Made by a program: the position numbers and the translations under genes
NCBI GenBank assembly: GCA_963805715.1
Contig: CAWDVK010000004.1
Coordinates: 310,001-374,000, forward strand
Direction: 5' to 3'
Length of the DNA: 64,000 nt
Source: CAWDVK01 sp963805715
Lineage (GTDB): Bacteria > Actinomycetota > Actinomycetes > Streptosporangiales > Streptosporangiaceae
The notes under the pieces: generated by a model
Database searches by the model: none
What the model saw: only the letters and a program-made list of their open reading frames with translations
What the model was told of the DNA's origin: nothing
Shown: positions 8,331 through 17,534 of the stretch, piece after piece
Position numbering within the stretch: position 1 is the stretch's first letter
Layout of the letters: every line of letters starts with the position of its first letter

Positions 8331-9172
8331 GCAGGCCGGCTGGCGCCGCCGAGAGCGAGCAGCCGGCCGGCCAGGAGCGGCCGCGGCGGGTCGGGATCCT
8401 GGTGGCCGTCGCCCTGACGGTGCTGGCCCTGGACATAGCGACGAAGGTCACGGTCGTCGCGACGATGTCGGACCGGTCCTGCGGGCCAGTGTCCGCGCAG
8501 CAGCCACTGCCGCCGCTGCGGGTGGTCGGCGGCTTGCTGAAGCTCTGCGTGTCGAGGAACCCCGGTGCCGCCTTCAGTATCGGCACGGGCATGACGATCA
8601 TCTTCACGGCGATCGCCGTGGGCGTGATCATCCTGATCCTGCGCACCTCCCGGCAGATCCGCAGCCTGCCGTGGGCGATCACGCTCGGCCTGCTGCTGGG
8701 CGGCGCTACCGGCAACCTGACCGACCGTATCTTCCGCTATCCGGCGCCTTTCCGCGGCTATGTCGTGGACTGGATCCAGCTCCCGCACTGGCCGGTCTTC
8801 AACCTGGCTGACTCCTCGATCGTCTGCGGCGGGGTGCTGGCCGTGCTGCTGTCGGCCCAGGGCATCCGGCTGGACGGGCAGAAGCCGCCGGCCGCGGATG
8901 CCGTCGCTGAGCGGGGCGCCGCCCCGGTCCAGCCGGCGGACGGGCAGCCGGCGGACGGGCAGCCGGCGGACGGGCAGCCGGCGGACGGGCAGCCGGAGCA
9001 CGGGCAGCCAGAGCACGGGCAGCCAGAGCACGGGCAGCCGGAGCACGGGGCGCCGGAGCACGGGGCGCCGGAAGAACGGCAGCCGGAGCACGGGCAGCCG
9101 GAAGACGGCCAGGCCGGCCAGGCCGACCGGGCGGCCGGACCGGGCGAGCCTGCCGGGGGCGGTAGCGGATGA
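8303..9172 (+). CDS. lspA: Lipoprotein signal peptidase (LspA) with a repeat-rich C-terminal tail
   Basis: This is the type II signal peptidase that cleaves prolipoproteins after Lgt modification. Four membrane helices are visible. Catalytic aspartates lie in GNLTDR and in FNLADSSI, with RNPGAAFS and ALDIATK as the other family blocks. A tail of about 90 residues after the last helix is almost entirely PADGQ/PEHGQ repeats, well beyond the usual family length. The start is uncertain: GTG 8294 and ATG 8303 lie inside the preceding gene without a good ribosome site, whereas CTG 8327, overlapping that gene's stop, has GAGGAA about 7 nt upstream. The end overlaps rluD by ATGA. lgt, the partner enzyme, is also in this window. 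Confidence 0.93.
   Translation: MQAARGTPLSRPAGAAESEQPAGQERPRRVGILVAVALTVLALDIATKVTVVATMSDRSCGPVSAQQPLPPLRVVGGLLKLCVSRNPGAAFSIGTGMTIIFTAIAVGVIILILRTSRQIRSLPWAITLGLLLGGATGNLTDRIFRYPAPFRGYVVDWIQLPHWPVFNLADSSIVCGGVLAVLLSAQGIRLDGQKPPAADAVAERGAAPVQPADGQPADGQPADGQPADGQPEHGQPEHGQPEHGQPEHGAPEHGAPEERQPEHGQPEDGQAGQADRAAGPGEPAGGGSG
8930..9109 (+). repeat. 15-bp tandem repeat in the lspA tail (12 units)
   Basis: Four CAGCCGGCGGACGGG units are followed by about eight related CAGCCGGAGCACGGG-type units. All are in frame (Q-P-A-D-G then Q-P-E-H-G). Confidence 0.92.
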
Positions 9173-10104
9173 CCTCGCCGGGGCAGCGCCGCGTGCCCGT
9201 GCCCGACGGGCTGGATGGCGAGCGCCTCGACGCCGCGCTGGCCAGGATGTTCGGCCTGTCCCGCGCTCAGGCAGCGGAGCTGATCAGCGGGGGATCCGTG
9301 CTGGTCGGCGGCCGGCCGGCGGCCAAGTCCGACCGGGTGCCCGCCGGGGAGTGGCTGGATGTGACCCTCCCGCCGCCGCCGGAGCCGCTCGTCGCCCGGC
9401 CCGAGCCGGTGCCGGGGCTGCGGGTGGTGCATGAGGATGCCGACATCATCGTGGTCGACAAGCCGGTCGGGGTCGCGGCGCATCCCACGCCGGGCTGGAC
9501 CGGTCCCACCGTGCTGCAGGGACTGCTCGGCGCCGGTCACGCGGTTGCCACCAGCGGCGCCGCGGAGCGGCAGGGCATCGTGCACCGGCTGGACGCCGGC
9601 ACGACCGGGCTGATGGTGGTAGCCAAGAGCGAGCGCGCCTACAGCAGGCTCAAGCAGGCGTTCCGCGATCGGGAAGTGGACAAGCGCTACCACGCCCTGG
9701 TGCAGGGCCAGCCCGACCCGCTCCGCGGCACGATTGACGCGCCGATCGGCCGCCACCCCGCCGGCGACGGCCGGTTCGCCGTGGTGGCGGACGGGCGGCC
9801 GTCCGTCACCCACTACGAGACCGTCGAGGCCTTCCGCGGAGCCAGCCTGGTCGAGATCATCCTCGCCACCGGGCGGACGCACCAGATCCGGGTGCACATG
9901 TCCGCGGTGCGGCACCCGTGCGTCGGGGACCGCCTCTACGGGGGCGACCCGGTGCTGGCCGCCCGGCTCGGCCTGACCCGGCAGTGGCTGCACGCGGTGC
10001 ACCTGGGCTTTGACCATCCGGCCGATGGCCGCCGGGTCGACTTTGACAGTCCCTACCCGGCCGACCTGCAGCACGCCCTGGAGATCCTCCAGGACGCGAG
10101 CTAA
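9169..10104 (+). CDS. rluD: RluA/RluD-family pseudouridine synthase
   Basis: The 311-residue protein has an N-terminal S4 RNA-binding domain (about residues 15-75, RLDAALARMFGLSRAQAAELI) and a catalytic domain with GIVHRLDAGTTGLMVVAKS. The catalytic Asp is in HRLD. KRYHALVQG, GRTHQIRVHM and HPCVGDRLYGG follow. It isomerises uridines in rRNA or tRNA; RluD-type specificity for 23S rRNA helix 69 is likely from context but not proven. The ATG overlaps the lspA stop (ATGA), so the two are translationally coupled. Confidence 0.93.
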   Translation: MTSPGQRRVPVPDGLDGERLDAALARMFGLSRAQAAELISGGSVLVGGRPAAKSDRVPAGEWLDVTLPPPPEPLVARPEPVPGLRVVHEDADIIVVDKPVGVAAHPTPGWTGPTVLQGLLGAGHAVATSGAAERQGIVHRLDAGTTGLMVVAKSERAYSRLKQAFRDREVDKRYHALVQGQPDPLRGTIDAPIGRHPAGDGRFAVVADGRPSVTHYETVEAFRGASLVEIILATGRTHQIRVHMSAVRHPCVGDRLYGGDPVLAARLGLTRQWLHAVHLGFDHPADGRRVDFDSPYPADLQHALEILQDAS

Positions 10105-10286
10105 GCCGGTCGCGGGCGGCGGGCCCTGGACCGCAGACCCGACCCCGGCCCACGGGCCGCGCGCTACCGGCACTGAGCGCGGCGGGCAGAGGGCGGGCGC
10201 ACGGGGCGGCCCGCCCTCATCGATCAGCTGGCGGCCAACCGGGCCGGCCCGGCCGGCCCGGGTCGGCCGGCCAACAACGTCGTTGC

Positions 10287-10315
10287 GTGCCTGCTGCTGA
10301 TACAGCAGCAGGCAC
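10287..10315. terminator. Perfect 12-bp hairpin between convergent genes
   Basis: GTGCCTGCTGCT, loop GATAC, AGCAGCAGGCAC. It lies between rluD (+) and the lipoprotein gene (-) and has no T-run, so it could stop transcription from either side or simply stabilise 3' ends. Confidence 0.6.
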
Positions 10316-10353
10316 ACATCCACGGCGTTGCCGAGGGGCAGCCGCCCGGCTTG

Positions 10354-10404
10354 CCAGCCCGGCCAGTCAGCCAGCCCGGCCAGTCAGCCAGCCCGGCCAG
10401 TCAG
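10354..10404. repeat. Three perfect 17-bp tandem units
   Basis: CCAGCCCGGCCAGTCAG is repeated three times at 10354, 10371 and 10388, just downstream of the lipoprotein stop. The rest of the 319-bp gap 10105-10423 holds only the hairpin above. Confidence 0.9.
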
Positions 10405-10423
10405 CTAGCTCAGCCAGACCCGG

Positions 10424-11119
10424 TCAGTCGTTCTCGACGACGAAATCCCACCTGGCGACGATGTTCCGTCCGTCGGGCGCCCAGCGCATCAGCCCTTCCC
10501 CGGTGGCCTCAACGGCGCGCAGCTCGAAGCTGACCGTCTTGCCCGGCAGCAGGGTCGTCGGCGGCTTTGGCTGGCCGGGTACGAGGACAGGCCGGTACAC
10601 GTGGCCGAGGTCGTCGATGCTGGTGAAGTCGGACGCCGATATCGGCACGGCCCCGGTCGCCCCTGACATGGTGATGACCCAGGTGCACGTCGTCGCCGGG
10701 GCCTGGTAGGGCAGGCCCTCGCCGGGTACCTGGGGGCCGGTGACGGTCACGAGCACCGACCAGCGCGTGGTCTCGGCCTTCACGCCGTCGCCTTCATTGG
10801 TCAGCGCGGGCCGTCGGACGGTGCCAGTCAGCACAGCGTCACTGTGGTAGTTCAGGGTGCTGCGCGGCAGGAACGAGGGGTACCCGCCGAACTGGCTAGA
10901 GCTTGCGGGATGCCCGGAACCGGCCGAATGGCTGGAGTCGGCGGCCGGGGCGCAGCCAGCCAGGGCAGTCAGCAGCAGGGCGGCCAGCCCCGCGCGGGCG
11001 GCCAGCCCGGCCAGCCCGGCCCGCCCGGCCCGGGCAGCCCGCCCGGCCCGGGCCCCCGCCCTAACGGCGGAGGCCGGACCGGGCGTGACCGGGCGTGGCA
11101 TGCGGGGCAGCCGCTTCAT
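10424..11119 (-). CDS. Secreted lipoprotein of unknown function
   Basis: The 231-residue product has an Arg/Ala-rich N-terminus, a hydrophobic stretch and the lipobox LTALAGC (Cys near residue 57), then a Ser-rich linker. A beta-rich domain of about 140 residues follows, containing VLTGTVRRPALTNEG, TTRWSVLVTVTGPQV, TTCTWVITMSG and WDFVVEND. The unusually long n-region makes a later start possible. The start codon overlaps the stop of the upstream phosphoesterase (ATGA), so the two are made together and both go outside the membrane. I do not recognise the domain; an Ig-like (DUF4352-type) sandwich is a guess. Confidence 0.75.
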   Translation of the reverse strand: MKRLPRMPRPVTPGPASAVRAGARAGRAARAGRAGLAGLAARAGLAALLLTALAGCAPAADSSHSAGSGHPASSSQFGGYPSFLPRSTLNYHSDAVLTGTVRRPALTNEGDGVKAETTRWSVLVTVTGPQVPGEGLPYQAPATTCTWVITMSGATGAVPISASDFTSIDDLGHVYRPVLVPGQPKPPTTLLPGKTVSFELRAVEATGEGLMRWAPDGRNIVARWDFVVEND

Positions 11120-13449
11120 GGCCGCCCAGGCAGGGCCGAGCGCCGACGGCGCGAGTACCACGCGTGCCCGCCGATGACCATCAGGGCCAGCAGCGGTGCT
11201 CCCACGGCGAGCGTCGCCCGCGCCCACAGCGGCCGTGGCGTGACGTTGCTGAGGGTGGTGAACGCATCCAGGGCGGCATGGTGATCGCAGCCGTACTGGC
11301 AGAAGCCGCCCCGATTGTTGAACACGTCCCGGCCGAACGGCCGCAGGCCAGGCTGGGCGGCGTAGCCGAGGTGACCCTGCCCGTCGAGCCCGCCGGATAC
11401 GGTCCCGGCCGGAAGCGGGGAGTAGCCGTGGCCGGCCGCCACGTCGAACAGATCCTCCATCGTGCGCAGCCAGCTGTAGTGGTTGTAGTACACGTCCGAG
11501 ACGGTGCCCGGCCGGATGTACGGGCTGATCAGGACGCTGCCGGTGTCGCCTCCGCCCGGCGTCGGATCGGTGGCGTCGAACAGCGGGTCCGGGGTCTCGC
11601 CCGGCGCCAGGTCGGCCGGGTCGCCCTCTGCGCTGAGGGTGATGCTGCTCACGGGACCGGCCGGGTCGACCGGGCTGCCATTCTGGCTGACCAGCTGGAA
11701 GGAACCGGTCACGGCCGAGCCGGTGTTCGCGGTCGGGAAGTCCGGGCCGGTGTCGGTCACGGCCCCGACGAAGGAGTTCGCCGGGATGTTCGTGCCCGTC
11801 ACCGCACGGCCCGTGTCGTCGGCCACGATCGAGTTGTCGGAGATGACATTGGACCCCGGCGCGCCGGTGACGGTGTCGGTCCGGGCGCCCGGTGAGTTGC
11901 CTGAGCCGCCGCGCACGATGCCGGGTACGCAGTCCGAGGGCACCAGCACCGGGCTGGTCTGGGTACACGCCGGGGGACGGTCGATGAAGGCATTGTTGCC
12001 GGGACCCGGGTACAGCTGGTCACCCTGGGCGTTGGTGCCGAGCGTCGAGTTCGGCCCGGTCGGCTCGTAGCGAACGTTGCGGCCGTCAATATTCTCGCCC
12101 GCCGAGTCCGACTTGAGGCTGCTCGTGTAGTTCGGCTGGTCCGCCGACGTGGGACCGTAGGCGTTGGCGTTGTTGAAGCTGTCGCCGGTGTAGGTGAAGG
12201 GCGGGAAGGCCTCGTCGAAGGTGATGTCGATCAGGCCGCCCTGCTTGAACGCCGGGGACTGCTCGATGAGCGGAATGTAGTACTCCAGGAACAGGTCGGA
12301 CGCATACAGGCCGCCGGTGTAGTTGACCGGAGTGGTCGACTCCGGGTCGTAGGGAATCGGCGAGTTGTAGTCCGGGGTGCCGTCGGCGCTGAACGCGCCG
12401 GACAGGTTATTGCCATGGCAGACCGCATCGTGCGCGTCACTGCAGTTGTCCGGGGTAATCCAGCTGAAGCTCGGGGTGGTCCGGGCGCTCTGCAGGTCGT
12501 GCACCAGGCCGTAGGCCGGGCTGTCGAGATTGGCGATGTGGTTCGCGTCGCAGTCGGTCCCGCCGTTGGCCGGCTCGTTCAGCGGCGGGGTCGTCGTGCC
12601 ATCGGCATTGACCGCGCCGGTCAGCGACTCAAACCAGGGGAACGGGAAGTGCTTGGCCACGAACTGGTCGTCCGGCTGGGCCGCGGTGAAGGTCGTCACG
12701 CCGGGCGGGTAATCGCCGGACATGTCGGTGGGATCGGTGTCGGGGTTGTTGGCCGGCGTGCCCGGCCCGCCGCAGGCCGCAGCCTCCCGGTCGGGCACGG
12801 TGTCCGGCTGGAACACCGTGGAGCCGGGTGTCTGCGCGCCGCCGAGGTCCTGGGCGTAGCCCTTCCAGGTCTGGCCTGCCGCGTTCAGCTGGTTGAACAG
12901 CGTCGGGACGTCGGTCGGGTAGCTGCAGCCGTTCTCGCCCAGCGGCGCGTTGGCGCCGCTCGGCTGGGAGGCGTTGGCCGGCGAGTTCATCTGGCCGTAG
13001 TCGGGATTGGTCCGCAGCGAGCCGGAATTCAGGATGTCGGAGTTCGGCCCGATCAGCTTGTCCGAGACGCTGCAGTCCTCCTGGGTGTCCTCCTCAGGGG
13101 CCTGCCCGGACACCAGCGACAGGTAGTTGTCCATGCTGGAATGGCCGGTCCCGTAGTAGTTCCTGAGCAGGACGCCCTGGGCCGGGAGCGTCTTCCAGAG
13201 GTAGGTGTTCTGGTTGAGCCCGCTGAACGTGGCGTCATAGGACTTGTTTTCCAGGATGATCAGCCATACGTGCTTGATCGCTCCGGGCCGCAGGCCCGTG
13301 CTGGTGATGGTGACCCCGCTGGCCTGGGCAGGCGATGCGGCGATGACCGATGCAGGGACCGCGATGCCGGCCAGGCCGAGGAGCCCGATCCCGCACGCGG
13401 TGGCAACTCGCAAGAGACGATGACCTGCGAATGAGGGAATCATAGGCAT
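11116..13449 (-). CDS. Secreted, membrane-anchored phosphoesterase (phospholipase C/acid phosphatase family, PF04185)
   Basis: The 777-residue protein has a signal peptide ending near SPAQASG (about residue 44) and the family block IKHVWLIILENKSYDATFSG. YYGTGHSSMDNYLSLVSGQAP, ITPDNCSDAHDAVCHG, DITFDEAF and a late SVLISPYIRPGTVSDVYYNHYSWLRTMEDLF follow. A C-terminal membrane helix (LAVGAPLLALMVIGGHAW) ends in RRRR, which should hold it on the outer face. The metal-dependent, alkaline-phosphatase-like fold attacks phosphate esters; the substrate is unknown. About 100 residues between 490 and 600 look like an inserted beta domain. Two ATGs (13449, 13443) are possible, and AGGAAA spacing favours the second. 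Confidence 0.85.
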   Translation of the reverse strand: MPMIPSFAGHRLLRVATACGIGLLGLAGIAVPASVIAASPAQASGVTITSTGLRPGAIKHVWLIILENKSYDATFSGLNQNTYLWKTLPAQGVLLRNYYGTGHSSMDNYLSLVSGQAPEEDTQEDCSVSDKLIGPNSDILNSGSLRTNPDYGQMNSPANASQPSGANAPLGENGCSYPTDVPTLFNQLNAAGQTWKGYAQDLGGAQTPGSTVFQPDTVPDREAAACGGPGTPANNPDTDPTDMSGDYPPGVTTFTAAQPDDQFVAKHFPFPWFESLTGAVNADGTTTPPLNEPANGGTDCDANHIANLDSPAYGLVHDLQSARTTPSFSWITPDNCSDAHDAVCHGNNLSGAFSADGTPDYNSPIPYDPESTTPVNYTGGLYASDLFLEYYIPLIEQSPAFKQGGLIDITFDEAFPPFTYTGDSFNNANAYGPTSADQPNYTSSLKSDSAGENIDGRNVRYEPTGPNSTLGTNAQGDQLYPGPGNNAFIDRPPACTQTSPVLVPSDCVPGIVRGGSGNSPGARTDTVTGAPGSNVISDNSIVADDTGRAVTGTNIPANSFVGAVTDTGPDFPTANTGSAVTGSFQLVSQNGSPVDPAGPVSSITLSAEGDPADLAPGETPDPLFDATDPTPGGGDTGSVLISPYIRPGTVSDVYYNHYSWLRTMEDLFDVAAGHGYSPLPAGTVSGGLDGQGHLGYAAQPGLRPFGRDVFNNRGGFCQYGCDHHAALDAFTTLSNVTPRPLWARATLAVGAPLLALMVIGGHAWYSRRRRSALPGRP

Positions 13450-13817
13450 TTCCTAGCAACCTGCCCGCACATCGGGGGCACGGACGGGCAGCGCGCGCCC
13501 GACGCAGCGGTGAACGTTTGTATTCACCGGGTCGCCGGGAACTCCCGCCCGCTGCCCGGGCGCTGCCCGGGTGGTGACCGGGTCTGGCCGGTGTGTCGGG
13601 CTGCAGGGACGGGCGGGCCGGGCGATACAGTCGAAGGCACGCACCCCCGCATCGCCGTGGGCAAGCCTGGCCAGTCCCGAGCGGCCGGGCTCCGAGACGG
13701 CGGTAGTGGTGTTGTCCCTGGTGCTGGCGGTCGATGACTGACCCCCGCGCGGCTGGCAGGATTTCCCGGTGGGCCCGCAGGAGGTCGTGGCAGCATGCCT
13801 GAAGGAGGCGGTACTTC
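13450..13817. other. 368-bp divergent intergenic region
   Basis: No gene is supported. It should hold the promoters of the phosphoesterase (-) and of dnaE (+), whose AAGGAGG site is at 13801-13807. I see GC-rich short repeats such as two GCTGCCCGGG copies near 13552, but no convincing -35/-10 pair. Confidence 0.5.
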
Positions 13818-16800
13818 ATGGCGGCAGCCCCGGCGGGGAGCCCTCAGCGCGGCCCGGACGGCTCGTTTGCCCACCTGCACGTGCACACCGAGTACTCGAT
13901 GCTGGACGGCGCGGCCCGGCTGAACGACCTGTTCGCCGCCTGCCAGCAGGCCGGCATGCCTGCCATCGCGATGACCGATCACGGCAACGTCTACGGCGCC
14001 TACGACTTCTGGGCCAAGGCGCGGGCGGCCGGCATCAAGCCGATCATCGGCATCGAGGCCTACGTCGCGCCCGAGCACCGCGGGCTGAAGCAGCCGGTCC
14101 GCTGGGGCACCCCGGCGCAGCGCGAGGACAACGTCTCCGGGGCAGGCGCCTACACGCACATGACGCTGCTGGCCGAGACGACCGAGGGGATGCACAACAT
14201 CTTCCGGCTGTCCTCGCTGGCCTCGCTGGAGGGCTATTTCCGCAAGCCGCGGATGGACCGCGAGCTGCTGTCCAGGCATGCGAAGGGCATCATCGCCACC
14301 ACCGGCTGCCCCGGCGGCGAGGTGCAGACCAGGCTCCGGCTCGGCCAGCAGAAGCAGGCCATCGACGCGGCCGCGCAGTTCCGCGACATCTTCGGCCCGG
14401 ACAATTTCTTCGTCGAGCTGATGAGCCACGACCTGGCCATCGAGCAGCGCACGGCGCCCGCACTGCGGCAGATCGCGCGGGACCTGTCCCTGCCGATGGT
14501 GGTCACCAACGATCTGCACTACACCCGGCCGGACGATGCGCAGGCGCACGGCGCGCTGCTCTGCGTGCAGACCGGCTCGACGCTGGCCGATCCGTCCCGG
14601 TTCCAGTTCGAGGGCACCGGCTACTACGTCAAGAGCCCGCAGGAGATGCGCGCGATCAGCGCCGACGCGGACTGGCAGGCAGCCTGCGACGCGACCCTGC
14701 TGATCGCCGAGCGCGCCGAGGTCGGCTTCGAGAAGCGGAACCTGCTGCCCCGGTTCCCGCTGCCCGACGGCGAGACCGAGCAGAGCTGGCTGCGCCAGGA
14801 AGTCTGGCGGGGCATGGAGCGCCGGTATCCGGACGCCATCGACGAGACGACCCGCGGCCGGGCCGAGTACGAGCTGGGCATCATCGAGGCGATGGGCTTC
14901 TGCTCCTACTTCCTGGTGGTGGCCGACTTCATCATGTGGTCCAAGCGCAACGGGATCCGGGTCGGTCCCGGCCGCGGCTCGGCGGCGGGCTCGATCATCG
15001 CCTACGCGCTCGGCATCACCGACCTCGACCCGATGGCGCACGGCCTGGTCTTCGAGCGCTTCCTCAATCCCGAGCGCGTCTCGATGCCGGACATCGACAT
15101 TGACTTCGATGAGCGCCGACGCGGCGATGTTATTCGTTACGTAACGGAAAAGTATGGCGCTGACCGGGTCGCGCAGATCATCACCTACGGCACGATCAAG
15201 GCCAAGGCCGCGGTCAAGGACGCCGCGCGGGTGCTCGGCTTCCCCTACGCGGTCGGCGACCGGATCACCAAGGCGTTCCCGCCGCCGGTGATGGGCAAGG
15301 ACATGCCGCTGGCCGGCGTCTTCGACCCTGATCACCCGCGGCACGGCGAGGCGGGGGAGATCCGGGCCCTCTACGAGGCCGAGGCCGAGGTCCGGCAGGT
15401 CATCGACACCGCCCGCGGCCTGGAAGGGCTGATCCGGCAGGCTGGCGTGCACGCCGCCGGGGTGATCATGAGCAGCGAGCCGCTGCTCGACCACATCCCG
15501 GTCTGGAAGCGCGAGGCCGACGGGGCAATCATCACCCAGTTCGACTACCCGAGCTGCGAGGATCTCGGCCTGCTCAAGATGGACTTCCTGGGCCTGCGGA
15601 ACCTGACCGTGCTGGATGACACGCTCGCTTCCATCCGGTCCAACCAGGGCCAGCAGGTGAGCCTGGAGTCGCTGCCGCTGGACGACAAGCCCACCTACGA
15701 CCTGCTCGCCCGCGGCGACACGCTCGGCGTGTTCCAGCTGGATGGCGGCCCGATGCGGGCACTGCTGCGGGCCATGCGCGCGGACCGGTTCGCCGACATC
15801 TCGGCCATCAACGCGCTGTACCGGCCGGGCCCGATGGGCGCGAACGCGCACAACGACTACGCCGACCGCAAGATGGGCCGCAAGCCGGTCGTCCCCATTC
15901 ACCCCGAGCTGGCCGAGCCGCTGGCCGACATCCTCGGTGACACCTACGGGCTGATCGTCTACCAGGAGCAGGTGCTGGCCATCGCGCAGAAGCTGGCCGG
16001 CTACTCGCCCGGCAAGGCCGACCTGCTGCGCAAGGCGATGGGCAAGAAGAAGAAGGAGATCCTGGACAAGGAGTTCGAGCCGTTCGCCGCCGGGATGAAG
16101 GCCAACGGCTACACGGACTCGGCGATCACCGCGATCTGGGACATCCTGGTCCCGTTCTCGGACTATGCCTTCAACCGCGCGCACGCGTCCTGCTACGGGC
16201 TGATCTCCTACTGGACCGCCTACCTGAAGGCGAACTACCCGACCGAGTACATGGCCGGCCTGCTCACCTCCGTGGCCGGCGACAAGGACAAGTCCGCGCT
16301 GTACCTGAACGAGTGCCGCCGGATGGGCATCAGGGTGCTGCCCCCGGACGTGAACCTGTCCACCGCGATGTTCACCGCGGTCGGCAAGGACATCCGGTTC
16401 GGCATGGCGGCCGTGCGCAATGTCGGCGCGGCGGTGGTGGAGTCGATCGTCGCGGCGCGGACCGAGAAGGGCGCCTTCACCAGCTTCTCCGATTTCCTGC
16501 GCAAGGTGCCGGTCAATGTGTGCAACAAGCGGGTCATCGAGTCGCTGATCAAGGCCGGCGCGTTCGACTCCTTCGGGCACCCGCGCAAGGGCCTGGTGCT
16601 GATCCACGAGCAGGCCGTCGACGCGATCATCGACGTCAAGCGCAATGAGGCGATCGGCCAGGACTCGCTCTTCGGCGAGGAGCCCGAGATAGCGGCGACC
16701 TTCGACGTGCCCGTGCCCGATACGGAATGGGAGAAGGCAACGCGGCTGAGCTTCGAGCGGGAGATGCTCGGCCTGTATGTCTCCGATCATCCGCTGCTCG

Positions 16801-17396
16801 GCATCGAGCATGTGCTGGCCGCCGCGACTGACTGCTCGCTGGCCCAGCTGCTCGGCTCGGCCGAGGATGATGCGGGCGGAACCCATCGCGGCGAGCGCGC
16901 GGACGGCCAGGTGGTCACCGTCGGCGGGATCCTGTCGGGCGTCCAGCGCAAGGTCACCAAGCAGGGCAACTCCTGGGCCGCGGCCACGCTGGAGGACCTG
17001 GAGGGCGCGATCGAGGTGCTGTTCTTCCCCGCTACCTATCAGCAGTGCATGAGCCTGGTCATCGACGACGCGATCGTGCTCGTGAAGGGACGGCTGGACC
17101 GGCGTGAGGACGTGCCGAAGCTGGTCGCGATGGAGGTGAGCGTCCCGGAGCTGACGACCGACGGGCAGCAGGGCCCTTTCGTGGTATCGATCATGGAGGC
17201 CAGGTGCGTGCCGCCGGTGGTGGAGCGGCTGCGGGAGGTGCTGGGCACCCACCCCGGTGCGACGGAGGTCCACCTCCGGCTGCTCAGCGGGGCCCGGACC
17301 CGGGTGCTGCGGCTGGATGACAAGCTGCGGGTCCGGCCGTCCGCTTCGCTGCTCGCCGATCTCAAGCAGCTGCTGGGCCCGGCCTGCGTCGGCTGA
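13818..17396 (+). CDS. dnaE: DNA polymerase III alpha subunit (replicative)
   Basis: The 1192-residue DnaE1-type polymerase is the catalytic core of the replisome. An N-terminal PHP domain begins at FAHLHVHTEYSMLDG with MTDHGNVYG. The palm carries PDIDIDFDERRRGDVIRYV near residue 424, giving two catalytic aspartates. The fingers include GVFQLDGGPMRALLR and RPGPM. The helix-hairpin-helix region follows, and an OB fold appears near residue 1030 (TVGGILSGVQRKVTKQGNSW). Length and order match actinobacterial DnaE1 rather than the mutagenic DnaE2. AAGGAGG precedes ATG 13818. Confidence 0.97.
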   Translation: MAAAPAGSPQRGPDGSFAHLHVHTEYSMLDGAARLNDLFAACQQAGMPAIAMTDHGNVYGAYDFWAKARAAGIKPIIGIEAYVAPEHRGLKQPVRWGTPAQREDNVSGAGAYTHMTLLAETTEGMHNIFRLSSLASLEGYFRKPRMDRELLSRHAKGIIATTGCPGGEVQTRLRLGQQKQAIDAAAQFRDIFGPDNFFVELMSHDLAIEQRTAPALRQIARDLSLPMVVTNDLHYTRPDDAQAHGALLCVQTGSTLADPSRFQFEGTGYYVKSPQEMRAISADADWQAACDATLLIAERAEVGFEKRNLLPRFPLPDGETEQSWLRQEVWRGMERRYPDAIDETTRGRAEYELGIIEAMGFCSYFLVVADFIMWSKRNGIRVGPGRGSAAGSIIAYALGITDLDPMAHGLVFERFLNPERVSMPDIDIDFDERRRGDVIRYVTEKYGADRVAQIITYGTIKAKAAVKDAARVLGFPYAVGDRITKAFPPPVMGKDMPLAGVFDPDHPRHGEAGEIRALYEAEAEVRQVIDTARGLEGLIRQAGVHAAGVIMSSEPLLDHIPVWKREADGAIITQFDYPSCEDLGLLKMDFLGLRNLTVLDDTLASIRSNQGQQVSLESLPLDDKPTYDLLARGDTLGVFQLDGGPMRALLRAMRADRFADISAINALYRPGPMGANAHNDYADRKMGRKPVVPIHPELAEPLADILGDTYGLIVYQEQVLAIAQKLAGYSPGKADLLRKAMGKKKKEILDKEFEPFAAGMKANGYTDSAITAIWDILVPFSDYAFNRAHASCYGLISYWTAYLKANYPTEYMAGLLTSVAGDKDKSALYLNECRRMGIRVLPPDVNLSTAMFTAVGKDIRFGMAAVRNVGAAVVESIVAARTEKGAFTSFSDFLRKVPVNVCNKRVIESLIKAGAFDSFGHPRKGLVLIHEQAVDAIIDVKRNEAIGQDSLFGEEPEIAATFDVPVPDTEWEKATRLSFEREMLGLYVSDHPLLGIEHVLAAATDCSLAQLLGSAEDDAGGTHRGERADGQVVTVGGILSGVQRKVTKQGNSWAAATLEDLEGAIEVLFFPATYQQCMSLVIDDAIVLVKGRLDRREDVPKLVAMEVSVPELTTDGQQGPFVVSIMEARCVPPVVERLREVLGTHPGATEVHLRLLSGARTRVLRLDDKLRVRPSASLLADLKQLLGPACVG

Positions 17397-17534
17397 CGGC
17401 AGTCAGGGGCGACAATTCGGGCAGCGGGTACCATGAGTGCCAGGTGAGCCGGGAAGTCTGGTCGGCACGAGTCCTTGCTGGGCCATCGGGAGGCTTTCCA
17501 TGTGTGCTGGCGCCCGGGCGCTGAGAGCAGAACG

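Noticed and set aside
13510..13737. 75-codon open frame upstream of dnaE
   Set aside because: Lies in the divergent promoter region, Gly/Pro/Arg-rich with no motif or ribosome site.
13524..17273. Open frame of 1249 codons on the minus strand
   Set aside because: Antisense to dnaE; composition is the His/Arg/Asp-rich pattern produced by the complement of GC-rich codons, with no domain.
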